DNA from: Brachynemurus nebulosus | Lineage: Eukaryota > Arthropoda > Insecta > Neuroptera > Myrmeleontidae | Assembly: GCA_035578155.1 (NCBI GenBank) | Contig: JAPWDM010000003.1 | Coordinates: 24,861,916 to 24,925,915, forward strand | Reading direction: 5' to 3' | DNA length: 64,000 bases | Shown: positions 11,980 through 22,715 of the stretch, piece by piece | How the letters are laid out: every line of letters starts with the position of its first letter | Numbering within the stretch: the first letter of the stretch is position 1 | Made by a program: the position numbers and the translations under genes | The notes under the pieces: model-generated | Databases searched by the model: none | What the model saw: only the letters and a program-made list of their open reading frames with translations | What the model was told of the DNA's origin: nothing

Positions 11980-13432
11980 GTGAACTTACTTTTATGACAA
12001 ATGAAATACATACATATTAAGTAATTTAAAAATGTTATTAAAGTCACTGTTTATTTATAAATTAGGAATTTTGAATTTTTAGTATTTATAAAATAGAAAT
12101 TTTGGATTTATTTGGAAAGAAAAAATATCTTTATAAAGGCCTTCCAGTTTACTATTTAAGGTCCTTTTTTAATATTTAAAACTAAAACATAAAGGCAATT
12201 AGCGGATAAACATGGGCAGGAATGTCCTTGTACGAATTGTGTTGGCTTTTTTTCTGCTACCTGTTTTCGGCACAAAATTGAAATTTACTGAGATACAGCC
12301 CTTAAATACTTAAAACCTTTTTTTAAAGCCTCGATCAGCCGAACACTCATCACCAGTTTTGAAACCAACAAAATGACAATTCGGTTGTAGACTTTCAATC
12401 ACATTTCGCTTGTAGACATTCAATACCGAAGATGAAGGGGAAAATTCGACTACCGTGATGGGGCCCCGCTGCTCACGGCGTTTTTATAATTGTACTTTAC
12501 TCAAATAAATACGTTTATTTTTTTAAATTTTGTGGGAGGTGTGCGAGCTAAACTATTTAAAATATAGATTGCTTGACTATTTTAGCAATTGTCACCACAA
12601 TTGTCTACACATATTACACACATCCAGGATACTCTTACAAACTTACCACAAAAACTTTCATATATTTCATGTAACGATGTTTGAAAGCTGTCGATTTACT
12701 TCATGTTGACTGCTTTCTTACTTATTGTGCTACTCACAAGTGCAGTGTTTTACAGTTCTCTCGAGATAGTTTAAAATAGAAAATTAAAAAGGAATATCGT
12801 TTGTTTACAGCTCCGTGTAGCTTTGTATTGCTCGTTATATTAACGTGTAAGGTGGAGTAGTTTGTTTTCTCATGTTCGAGATCTACTTTTTATGTCAGAA
12901 AATGAAACAAAGGTAAAATGTGATAAAGAAAATTACAAATACATCGATATTGAGCGATAAAAATTAGACTTCTCTTCAACAATTTTTTTTCTGAAAATGA
13001 AACAAGTAAACGAAATGAAATTTTATCAAAAACAAAATGAGATCATGGATCTCGCTCGATCAATTTCAAAGTCATGCCTTATAAATGGTGTTTTGAACGG
13101 TGTTGATAATTTATGAAATCCTTGTTATAGAAATTTTAATTTTTTTTTAAATTTTCTAACATTCAGCGAACCAATAAAAATTCTATTTAAATATTACGTA
13201 AGGTATTGTCGGGTAATAAGGCCCACCTAAAAAATTTTCTCCATGATAAAAGAAAGTAAATTTAAACAAATGATTTGCAGAAACAAAAACTATATTCTCT
13301 TGGTATAAAAGTCATATTAAAAAAACAACATAAACTAAAAATATTGTCTAAAAACAGCCTTTTTTCTAATACCTTAATGTGGGCCTTATTTTCTGTTATG
13401 CATATAATAAGGCCTGCAATATAAATGCAATT

Positions 13433-13690
13433 TCAATTTTCACATTCTGAACAAATAAAAAAATCTGCGTCATCTGCGGTGAAGCCAACACATTCGTCGT
13501 AAACCTAGTTACTACAGATTATACAATGACGCATATCTGCAAAGAAATCCTTTTGGCAGACTTCACAAAACCATTTCACTTCACTGCAAGATATTCCTCG
13601 ACCAGAAGAAGTAGAGGGAAGTGGCTCGTCTGGCTTCTTATTTTTGGAAACTTCCGCTTCATTTCGAAATAATTCTTTGGTAATTTCAAT
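13433..13690 (-). pseudogene. Remnant transposase C-terminus with a PHD-like Cys/His finger
   Basis: The minus frame reads EITKELFRNEAEV, then a Ser/Pro linker, then WFCEVCQKDFFADMRHC, IICSN, an in-frame TAG, VYDECVGFTADDADF and FICSECEN before a TGA. The C-x2-C…H-C-x2-C…W/stop-V-x3-C…C-x2-C order resembles the PHD-like finger found at the C-terminus of many insect pogo/Tigger-type DDE transposases. The TAG sits where that finger usually has tryptophan, a one-base change from TGG. The finger type is inferred from spacing only. Confidence 0.5.
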
Positions 13691-14027
13691 TACTTTTCAC
13701 TTACCCACGTAAAACATATGGGCCTTATTACCTGCTTTGACATTGAGATTCATTATAGGTTAGAAAAAATTACGGTGTTGAAAGAATTTAACGTATTTTG
13801 TAGAAAAGTAGTAAAAATATTTTCGAAATACACACCTTATGAATTAAGATACTTTCATGTACAAATAAATGTTTTGAACTCTTATAATAAATCGTAAAAC
13901 CTTGTAAAAGTGGACAATTTTATCACAAGAAATCAAATTGTCACTAATGCTAAATGACCTGTTAATATAGAAAACTAGGCAGTCTTTATTAGTTTTTAGG
14001 ATTAACTTTCAATAACTAGATGACATA

Positions 14028-15345
14028 GGGGAGACCGGGGCTAAATGGTAAATTTTTAACAAATATTTTTTTTGGGACACTAAATCCTCAAACATATATA
14101 AATGAACACAATTATATTGTAGAGAATTTAGTTCTCGACAACTTTTCGTAATGAAGTTTGTGATTTTTCCACGAAAAATGGATGTTTTTTCCTTTTTTCT
14201 AAACCTAAATTTTTTTACCATTTAGCCCCATGGTGGGGCTAAATGGTAAATGGGTGAAATTGAGTGTTTCAACATATTTCTAGCCTACTGAAACCACTTT
14301 CTGAGTTATACAACGAAGTAAATATGTAAAAGGATATGAAAACGATGAGTGATATAAAGAAAAACGCCCATTTATTGAAAAGGACAACTTTTACAAGAAG
14401 GAAAATGAAAAATTATCAGCTTGACTTATTTTTTCTGGAAATAAAAGCTACTAAAAATTTAGAGAATTTTATAATACAACAGATAACGAATATGTAGAAA
14501 TTTAGATATTTAAATTTTAAAAATATCGTTATTTTCGATATCGATAATTTTCGATAACGAAAAGTAGGTTTTGACAGTCCAAATATGTTTGGAGTACCCA
14601 CAACTTGCTTCGCTTGAGCCTTCAAAAATTTCATTAATTTTGAGCTACGATACACCGTTTAAGAGATATTTACGATCAAAAGTTAACGTTTACGAAACGT
14701 ATCGAAAACCATTTTTTTTTATTTGAAAATATTCTATTACTGACCAGATCAGTGGGACATTGAAGTATAAATTAAGCCGTTATAATCAATTGATGAAAAA
14801 TAACTCGGTGTCGATAATTTTCGATAACGAAAAGCAGGTTTTAACAGTTGCAATATGTTTTGAGTACCTACAACTTGTTCCGCTTAACCCGATAAGCCGA
14901 CAAATAAGAAGAGAAAATAGAAGAAAATAAAGAAAAACCATTTAACATTTAGCCCCACCAATGTTTTAACACTTAGCCCCAAGGTACGTTTTGAGCTTTG
15001 ACAACGATCACACAAATGATGACGATAAATATACAAATTTTTTTTAAATATTCGTATTCACAATACATAAATGAACTAATATACTTACTTTGATGATAAT
15101 ATGTCTGAAAAAACTCCGTTTCGGATGAAAAGTATGGCAGCAAAGAAAATTACTTTGGCATTATCGAAACACATTTAAGGATATGTACACCATAAGGCTC
15201 AGATGAACTTCATATTACTAACGTCATTTGCTTTCTAGTTAAGAAAGCCCTCTAAGGTCAAAATTTCAGCTTTGTAACTGTTGACATTCAAAAGATAATG
15301 CAAAAAAATGGTTTTGACAATTTACCATTTAGCCCCAGTCTCCCC
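14028..15345. mobile_element. TA-flanked element with GGGGAGACYGGGG termini, nested in the pogo-like element
   Basis: The left end is GGGGAGACCGGGGCTAAATG and the inverted right end GGGGAGACTGGGGCTAAATG. TA lies at 14026-14027 and 15346-15347. The subterminal motif GGGGCTAAATGGTAAA recurs internally as a 17-bp-arm palindrome at 14214-14250, and again in part near 14950 and 14980. The 707-bp element at 41349-42055 shares the termini. No coding frame was seen. Confidence 0.7.
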
Positions 15346-15856
15346 TATTTTACAGCTTAAATCTATTAGTTATTTGTAAATCTTATCAGGGCCTTATTAT
15401 CTGCTGGTCCTTATTACCCCGACAGTACCGTAATACTTATTAAAAAAAGAAAGGTTTATTTGATGCTTTTGTAGTGTTGAAATTTGTGTGATGACGTATC
15501 GGATCGTCACAGCGGATGTTATAAGAGCGATAAGGACTAACAATTACGTTTGTATCAAATTTTAATTCTGCGGGTCTATATCTTTTCGAGCTAGAATAAA
15601 TTTCTTTGAATAGACGACTAAGTATTTGTATTTATTTCAAAAGCAAATATTTAAAATCTTCATTATAACTTTACCGTAGTGTTTCTTTTATAAAATATCT
15701 AATTTTAAAATGCTTTTTATAAAAAAAAAAAAAATTGCACATTTTAAAATATGTTTTATCTCTCCCTACATCAGTTTTTTGTTCACGTACTTTCTCTCAT
15801 TCTATTTATTATTTGATTCGCTTTCAAGAAAATTACAAAATGAACGTAGGTATATA

Positions 15857-18135
15857 CACTGAAAAAATTGAACAGTTACTATTATACTAAAGGAATTTTT
15901 TAGTTAACCAGAAATAGTTCCATCAGTAATTTTTTATAACTCACGGCACTGTAACTAAACTCAACCAAACAAATAAGAAAATTAACTATCATAACTAAAA
16001 AGTTTATTAACTAATAAGTGACACTGTAAATATTTGCAACAAAAGATTGATAATTACTGCGCTATTGTCAATGTAATAAAGAATATTAAACACAAAAAAA
16101 TAAAGAAAACCTCAAAATCAGCATACAAGTAAATATGATTTATCCATAGTCATTGTATTCATAGTGTTTAATTAATCATTTTTTCAAAAACATTTAATTT
16201 TTACTTACCAAAAGTCTCCAATTGATTTCTTTTAATTTTTATTAAGTAGAACACGCAAAAATATTATATTCTGTTCATTCTTGTAGATTTGCAGAAAATG
16301 GAAAATCTACCAGTTTTGCCTCTACAATAATTATAAGTTATTGTAAGTTTTATTATCTTTAAAAATAAACAGTTTTGATGATATGTACTATGGTGCAACG
16401 GCTAAAAGAACTCGCGATTTAATGAGACACAGATGTTGCTGGTGAGAATCGTAGATGTTCCAATAGAATTTTAATTTTAGGTAAATACGTTGTAAACATT
16501 GAGCAAGTATTTAAAATACATATAAATAATTTAAATAAGTACATTAACACTTTGAGACCCAAACACTTTCACAGTAAACTTCCCCGGAAGCCGACAATAT
16601 TTTTAAAGAAATTTTATATAAACAAATACATAAAATGATTCAACATGTACATATATGTGATACGTACATACCTATATTTGACATTCAAACACATTCAAAT
16701 CAGTTTGAGAATTACAGAAAGTTTAGATAATAAATTGGTAAAATTAAATAAATAAACAAAAACAAATACTTTTATTAATTATTATTACTGTTTTATTAGT
16801 ATTTATATTGTTTATTTTAAATTTTTTTTATAGAAACCTAGAGAATATTGTGTGTTGGTATTTGTGTGAGTTGAGTATATACACATCGGTGTGGTAACAT
16901 TGCACACATACATAATGCGTAATCAATTAATCATTGATCGCAATCGGCCTCTGCGGTTGTTTTGATTATTTTCGGATCCCGAAGCCGTGGGACTGAAAGA
17001 TTTAAAATAAAATAAATACACTGGCAATAAGATATAGTACAGACCTTCCTCGTACTCTCTACAGACTCTTACACAATCTTTTAAGAGACTTTATGCTTAA
17101 GGTGGTTGTTCCGAAAAAATATTTCAAAGGATTTTAGCGAAACTTCTCTAGACATAATTCAATACCAATAATACGAGGCTATACCGAAAAAAATTGACCG
17201 CCCTAATTTTGAGAAAAACGATTTCAAAGTTTTATAATTTTAACAAGGGCTCTTATGGGAAGTTGACATATTCACACGACTTTTTTGAATAAAATGAAAA
17301 CGTGTCAAAGGAATTTAATAAAAATATAATAGGTTATAAAATACAAAGTTACAAACCATATTTAATAACAAATAAAATTACTTACTACGCTGTTTTTTCA
17401 ATGTACCTAATTTATAAACATCATTTGACAAGGTTTTTACAACGCTTTTTCAACAATACTTTTATATTGCTGCAACATAAGCGCGCGGAAATTCAAAAAA
17501 GCAAGTGGTATACAAATATAGTAACTGAAGAATATTAATACATTAGTTAATTTTTGATAAAAGAAAATTTTTTCGCTAAGCTATACTTTTGTATCTGACT
17601 CTCTCGCACCAAATACCTTAAACTGTTTCTTGTCCAAAATTTCGTACCTTATCATATTATTAAAGTGATATTTCAAACAAGAAAATACTTTAAGATATAA
17701 AATTTGCTTGCTACTTTAGTAGTCTCGGAAGCAAAAACTGCAATACAGAATCAAGGGTTGCTTGCTTGTTAAGCTTAGAACAATTATTTATTATTTTCAG
17801 TTACTGCAATAAAATCTTTTGCTGCAATCAGCAAAATCAATGTATGTTTCATGCTTTGATTACATTAACAATAGAATAGAATATAGTTTTATTTGTACAT
17901 TGTTATTGTCTGTAGGTAATAATAATATACCTACTTACTAAAATTATTACTAAAATTATTTTGTTTGTTTAACCATGCAATTATAGGTGAATTATTTTTT
18001 ACACCAACGATTCTGTTTTAGACATCAAAAACATTATTTTTTAGTTACGGTAATAAATAAATTTACTTGATACCGTATTTCACTAAAAAATCTAGATGTT
18101 TTCAATTGTGATAACTAAAAATATTTTTCCCAGTG
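15857..18135. mobile_element. TA-flanked element with CACTGRRAAAAA termini (2.3 kb)
   Basis: The left end is CACTGAAAAAATTGAACAGT and the inverted right end CACTGGGAAAAATATTTTTA, each bordered by TA (15855-15856; 18136-18137). Similar ends occur at 48542-49520. A piggyBac-type MITE is nested at 16548-17001. The interior is AT-rich; a 78-codon open frame at 17302-17538 has no recognisable domain and I do not call it a gene. Confidence 0.5.
16548..17001. mobile_element. piggyBac-type MITE (454 bp), nested in 15857-18135
   Basis: TTAA lies at 16544-16547 and 17002-17005. The left end CACTTTGAGACCC and the internal blocks match 6135-6555 in the same order. The right end is a little diverged (GGGACTGAAAGAT). 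Confidence 0.65.
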
Positions 18136-18215
18136 TATGAATATGTAGGTAATACAATGTATTTATTTCTCGCCTTGTGAATATGTACATCTATTTAGAC
18201 TAAAGTATTATATTC

Positions 18216-19723
18216 AAAAAAAAACCCCGTGGGCAGCGGAGCCCCATCACGGAAGTCGAATTTTTCCTTTCATCTTCGGTATTGAGTGTCTACAAGTGAA
18301 ATATAATTGAAAGTCCACAAGCGATTTGTAATTTTGGTGGTTTTAGAACTGATGACGAATGTCCGGTTGATCGGGGCTTTAAAAAAAGGTTTTAAGTTTT
18401 TAAGGGCTGAATCTCAGTAAATTTCAATTTTGTGCCGATAGCAGTTAACAGAAAATAAGCCAACACAATTCGTACGAGGGCATTTCTATCCATGCTTATC
18501 CGCCAATTGCCTTTGTGTTTTATTTTTAAATATTAAAAAAGGAACTTAAATAGTAAACTGGAAGGCTTTTATTAAGATATTTTTTCTTTCCAAAAAAATC
18601 CAAAATTTCTATTTTATAAATAATAAAAATCCAAAATTCCTAATTTATAAATAAACAGTGACTTTAATAACATTTTTTCTAATTACTTAATATGTATGTA
18701 TTTCATTTGTCATAAAAGTAAGTTCACTTTTTTTTAAATTTTTTAAAATTACTATTCGCCTACTTGTATTTAGAATAAAAGTAATGCATTTAAAACACAT
18801 TTAACAATAGCATTCAATTCCGATGTAAAAATGGAAGAAGTGGGGGGAAAAGTAATGTGGACCCCCTAAAAGGTACTAGCTGGATACTAGCTCAATACAC
18901 GTACAAAATTTCAGCCCTCTAGGTTTCCTTAGAGAGTCTCTAGACGTGTTAGAAAACAAGCAAAAAAATTAAGGAAATATTGGCGTAAAAATCGTGGGGG
19001 TAAGGGTTAAAAGTTGAAACCCCCAAAAAACAGTGTCTGGCTATTATCTTAACCTGTACACAAAATTTCAGCCCTCTAGGTTTATTTGGGGAGATTTTGA
19101 CCCGAACGAAACTGTTAAAAAACAAGAAAAATCATGTTCTTTTGGGTATAAAAATGGTGGTGGTAGGGTTTGAAAGTCGAGACTCCCAAAAGGCACGCCT
19201 TTGATACTAACTCAATCCGAATACAAAATTTCAGCCCTCTAGGTTTATTTGGGTGATCTGTGCGAGTGGTACAAACTTCGAAAACGTCGAAAATGCATGA
19301 AATTGTAGCTAAAACATGAGGGGGGTGGGGGTAAAATATTAAAACCTCCAAAAAGCACTACCTAGGTACGAACTTTATCAAGACACCAAATTTCAACCCT
19401 CTACGTTAATTCTGGGGGGCTGGAGGCCTGTTAGATCCAGCGAAAATCGTTTTTCCCCGCTCTACTCCCAACAAATCATCCTAGGAAGCTGAATTTTGGA
19501 TATGTTGTAGATAATTGACCGAAACATTATTTCCAACCGGTTTGGAAAAGTTTTATTGCTTTTCCGCCCCCCACCACCCCCTTAAATGTTGGGTCGGATC
19601 AAAAATTTTCCCAAAATTTGACCCCACTTTGATAGGATGAGGTGCCTCGAAAATGAGCCCCATTTACCAAATTTCACCTCTTAGCTTCCATAGGGGGGCC
19701 TTACACAAATTAAAAGGTGGCCG

Positions 19724-19789
<66 letters not shown>

Positions 19790-19917
19790 CATTTTTTTTC
19801 TGCATATTCGTGTTCTACGGGTCAGAAAACGGATACCGCCCCTACTCTCGCCTCTCACCGTTCTTGTCGTATAGACTGTATAAGTCTAAATTATTCAAGG
19901 AAAAATTCGACTAAAAA
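18216..19917 (-). mobile_element. HINE/DINE-1-like Helentron element
   Basis: The plus strand begins in an A-run followed by CCCCGTGGGCAGCGGAGCCC and ends AAAAATTCGACTAAAAA. The terminal hairpin is degenerate compared with the other copies. The ~500-bp 3' block, the ~150-bp internal units (shared AAATTTCAGCCCTCTAGG) and a (TA)n tract (19728-19784) occur in the same order. It is the most diverged full-length copy here. The short isoleucine-tyrosine reading frames across the TA tract are not genes. Confidence 0.75.
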
Positions 19918-20204
19918 TATATTAAAAATATATTGCTTAATATGTAGAGTCAGAAAAGTACATACGCTATGACTATTTCATTCAGTGTTATAGCGAAAAC
20001 ACTTATAGCGGTACTTCATCCTTCATTGTGAAACTGTGCTATTTTATACCGACACAAGAACGTATATATTCCTATACTTATGGAAATTATATTTGAAAAA
20101 TATTATTCTCGAGTAAGATGTAAAATATAATATGTAGCAGGTATATTTGTATCTTTTTAAAACGTATGTATGTATATAAAATGTAGGTGCGTTACATATT
20201 TTTG

Positions 20205-20275
20205 TATCTTAAGGCGCTACTTATTTCTCTACTTTGTATCTAAGGCTCTCGCTACTTTGTATCTAAGGCGCTTTA
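20205..20275. repeat. Short tandem repeat around CTACTTTGTATCTAAGGCGC
   Basis: The motif GTATCTTAAGGCGCTACTT, CTACTTTGTATCTAAGGCTC and CTACTTTGTATCTAAGGCGC occurs three times in about 70 bp. Confidence 0.75.
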
Positions 20276-21077
20276 ATATTTTTCACTTTTTGTATTAGTT
20301 TAAAAGATGTATTGACATCTCTAGAATGATATTCAGAAGGAATTATGACTGCGGAAATATTTAAAAAATCATTTTAAAATCGAGCGGCTGAAAACGTTCA
20401 AAACCACCGCCTCGTTGCTCATAACATTCGGGAGTGTCTCAGCTTGATCAATAATTTTTTTTTCATTACAAGTCAGTTATACTTCCATAAATAACACACA
20501 GACGCTGTTAATGATAGCTATAAACACACAAAACTATTGTTCTTTGCACAAAACACATTTTGAAAATTTACAAGCATTTTTTCTGAAACTATGTTATTTT
20601 TTAAAAAGAAAAAAACGGTGGCTAAGATAACTCCAGTAATTTTCATTCAATTGTCTTGAAATTTTACCTGTAGCTTTTAAGATAGTTTATCTAGAGCGAC
20701 ACAATTTTAGAGATTGGATAACAAATCAATTAAGTTGTTATCAATAAATTAGTGTTCATTTTCTCATCGATTTTCAAAAATCTGGATGCTATTTACCGAT
20801 AAGTCAATATTTTAAAAAAAAGCTTGTTCACCGTCTTAGCAAAACTAATCTAAATTACAAGAATAAAAATTATGTTCTGACTGTTGTTTGAAAATTGCTA
20901 TGTTTCCCACCATGAATGTCTTCCTAAAAAAGCGTCTGCGTCGCCATTTTGTTTTTCCAAATTGGAAGAGAATTTTTTGAGTACCCCAGATCAAAATTCT
21001 AGTTTTTAGACAAGAAAACTTAACAGAAATTTATTAATTTTGATGGGAGATACTCGTACATAAAATACAGGCATTTT

Positions 21078-21106
21078 CCAGTAACCGTCATAGTGACGGT
21101 TACTGG
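21078..21106. repeat. Perfect short palindrome
   Basis: CCAGTAACCGTCA is followed by TAG and then its exact reverse complement, giving 13-bp arms with a 3-nt spacer. Its function is unknown; it adjoins the hAT-like fragment. Confidence 0.9.
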
Positions 21107-21129
21107 GATAACACAACGACCAAAACAAA

Positions 21130-21203
21130 AGGTCCCCGATTTTGCACCGGGGCGGAATTTTTCCCTTTTGCCCGGGGCGGCATAAACGCTAGAGCGGGCA
21201 CTG
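21130..21203. mobile_element. Right-end fragment of the same GC-rich hAT-like family
   Basis: GGGGCGGAATTTTT, GCCCGGGGCGGC and CTAGAGCGGGCACTG match 38870-38974 in order. The left terminus is not recognisable; a 13-bp-arm palindrome (21078-21106) stands where it would be expected. Confidence 0.5.
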
Positions 21204-22079
21204 GCAAACGGTATTTTAAAAAAGGATATGTATTCTCTTATGCTTTTTACCCTATAATTTTAAAATCTGGATTACATTCACAAAAATTCGATAATGCTAC
21301 TGACCAATACCTGTCATTATTTTCTGTAACAATTAAATTTTAATAGTCCTTATAAATAAATGTCGGATAGTGGTACCCTATAGTAACGGTTTTTGGTACC
21401 GTCTTTTTGGTAGGTAAATTTCGATATAAAATATAGTAATGAAGATTTAACAAATGCCTTTGATATGCTATTCGTTAAAAAATAATGCCGATCTCTATCG
21501 TAGTCAAATAATTCCGTATATCAAAGATAATTGTCAAACCATATTGTCAGATAAATCAGAAGGAAAGTACTCCAGATTATGCAAAAAGTGCCTCCACAAT
21601 TATTTTAATCAACAAAGAAGATGAGAGCATAGTAAAGTGGATGATACATTTGGATGAAATTGTGATCCTTAACTGCTAGACAGTAGCCAACTACTAATCT
21701 TAAACTTGAGAATATCCAAATGGATTTTCTCAAGTTTCAATTTTCTCATGGTCCGAATCGACCATGAGTAAATACTCATGGTAGACTAGGAGACTACTGT
21801 ATATAAATAATTTTTTTTTCATTTCAGGGACTACTTCCCTCGAACCTTCGACAAGGGCTTTACCCCTTGCACCCCAATGGAGAGCTTAGCCCCGTGTATC
21901 CCGTGGGGAACTCCATCCCTCCTCAAACAAATGATATTAGCATTTATTTTTAAGAAATGAAAGAGGAAAAATTTTTCACAGAAAGTTTTAATTTGGTTTT
22001 TTTTATTATAAAAAACAACACACTAACCCGAATTTACTGAAAACTTTATCCGCACTTAATTTTTTAATTACGCATCTAA

Positions 22080-22300
22080 TGAAATTAATCCGGAAACGAT
22101 ATCGTCATTTGTTCTCGAGATATACGAGACGAAGGAAAATTCACGAACGAACGAACGAACGAACTAACGAACGCACACACAGACATCACGCTAAAAACGA
22201 TGAATTCGAATTCTAGTGACTTTGAAACGTGGAAATATGTCTAAATTAGCGACTCGTAAAATCGGACCCATTACAATAACTTCCAATGGGAAGTTAAAAA
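22080..22300 (+). repeat. LINE-like 3'-tail sequence with (GAAC)n
   Basis: CGAACGAACGAACGAAC is followed by ACACACAGACATCACGC, GAATTCTAGTGACTTTGAAA, CGACTCGTAAAATCGGACCC and GGGAAGTTAAAAA. This order is typical of 3' ends of dispersed insect non-LTR elements. No reverse-transcriptase frame lies upstream. Confidence 0.4.
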
Positions 22301-22540
22301 TGATATTTAGTTGCATTTATTGACTTTTTTTAAAGTTTCTGTTAATTAGACAACGATATTCTCCAAAATTATACCATTTGGTTCCTCAGTTGTACTTTAC
22401 TTATCACTTATTATATACGAGAAGTTACTGTCTTAATACGAGCTTGTATTTTTTCGAATAGGTCTTTGTTTGTATATTATAACGAAAATTTGTTGTCTAT
22501 AGTAGTTTAATGAAAAAAACTGCCAGCTATAAAAAATGGA

Positions 22541-22715
22541 TGTGGCTATTTATACATACAGTATGTATACGCAATTGGCTATTTATACATACAGTATGTA
22601 TACGCAATTGGCTATTTATACATACAGTATGTATACGAAATTGGCTATTTATACATACAGTATGTATATGGAATATTTTGTTTAAACATGCAGTATGTAT
22701 ACGCAGTCGACTACT
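22541..22715. repeat. 33-bp tandem repeats, left arm of the foldback element
   Basis: About five head-to-tail units carry GGCTATTTATACATACAGTA. Each unit contains the near-palindrome ATACATACAGTATGTAT, so each can form its own small hairpin. The first units are nearly identical and the last is diverged. The inverse array lies at 26440-26587. Confidence 0.9.

Larger units (their letters stand above)
9102..12485 (+). mobile_element. HINE/DINE-1-like Helentron element, outer copy (interrupted)
   Basis: The left end reads TTTTTAGTCGAATTTTCTCC. The right end carries the inverse, GAAAATTCGACTA, in subterminal position, followed by a hairpin (CCGTGA...TCACGG around GGGGCCCC) and then CGTTTTT. A terminal 5' repeat inverted subterminally at the 3' end plus a terminal hairpin is the asymmetric-TIR architecture of Helentrons and their non-autonomous HINE/DINE-1 derivatives. 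Between the ends lie a (TA)n tract (9235-9320) and about five degenerate ~150-bp units sharing CCTAGAGGGCTGAAATTT. The copy is split at about 10315 and resumes at 11980, where a reversed copy of the same family sits. No protein is encoded. Confidence 0.75.
13206..15425. mobile_element. TA-flanked pogo/Tigger-like element (2.2 kb), carrying a nested element
   Basis: The left end is TTGTCGGGTAATAAGGCCCA and the inverted right end CTGTCGGGGTAATAAGGACC, with TA at both borders (13204-13205; 15426-15427). The motif GGCCTTATTA is repeated at 13382, 13719 and 15390. The minus strand carries a broken zinc-finger frame (13433-13690). A second element (14028-15345) occupies most of its right half, so the rest of any transposase is lost or displaced. 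Confidence 0.65.
19918..22079. other. AT-rich sequence with scattered repeat fragments
   Basis: It holds the tandem repeat at 20205, the palindrome at 21078 and the hAT-like fragment at 21130. A GC-richer strip at 21826-21930 (GGCTTTACCCCTTGCACCCC) follows a T-rich CAG, but no adjoining exon structure was found. Confidence 0.5.

Noticed and set aside
21811..21930. Splice acceptor followed by an exon (T-run, CAG, GC-richer strip)
   Set aside because: No open frame with recognisable content follows and no matching donor exon was found.
22541..22715. CRISPR-like array
   Set aside because: Units are contiguous without spacers, the DNA is eukaryotic, and the array is a terminus of a foldback element.
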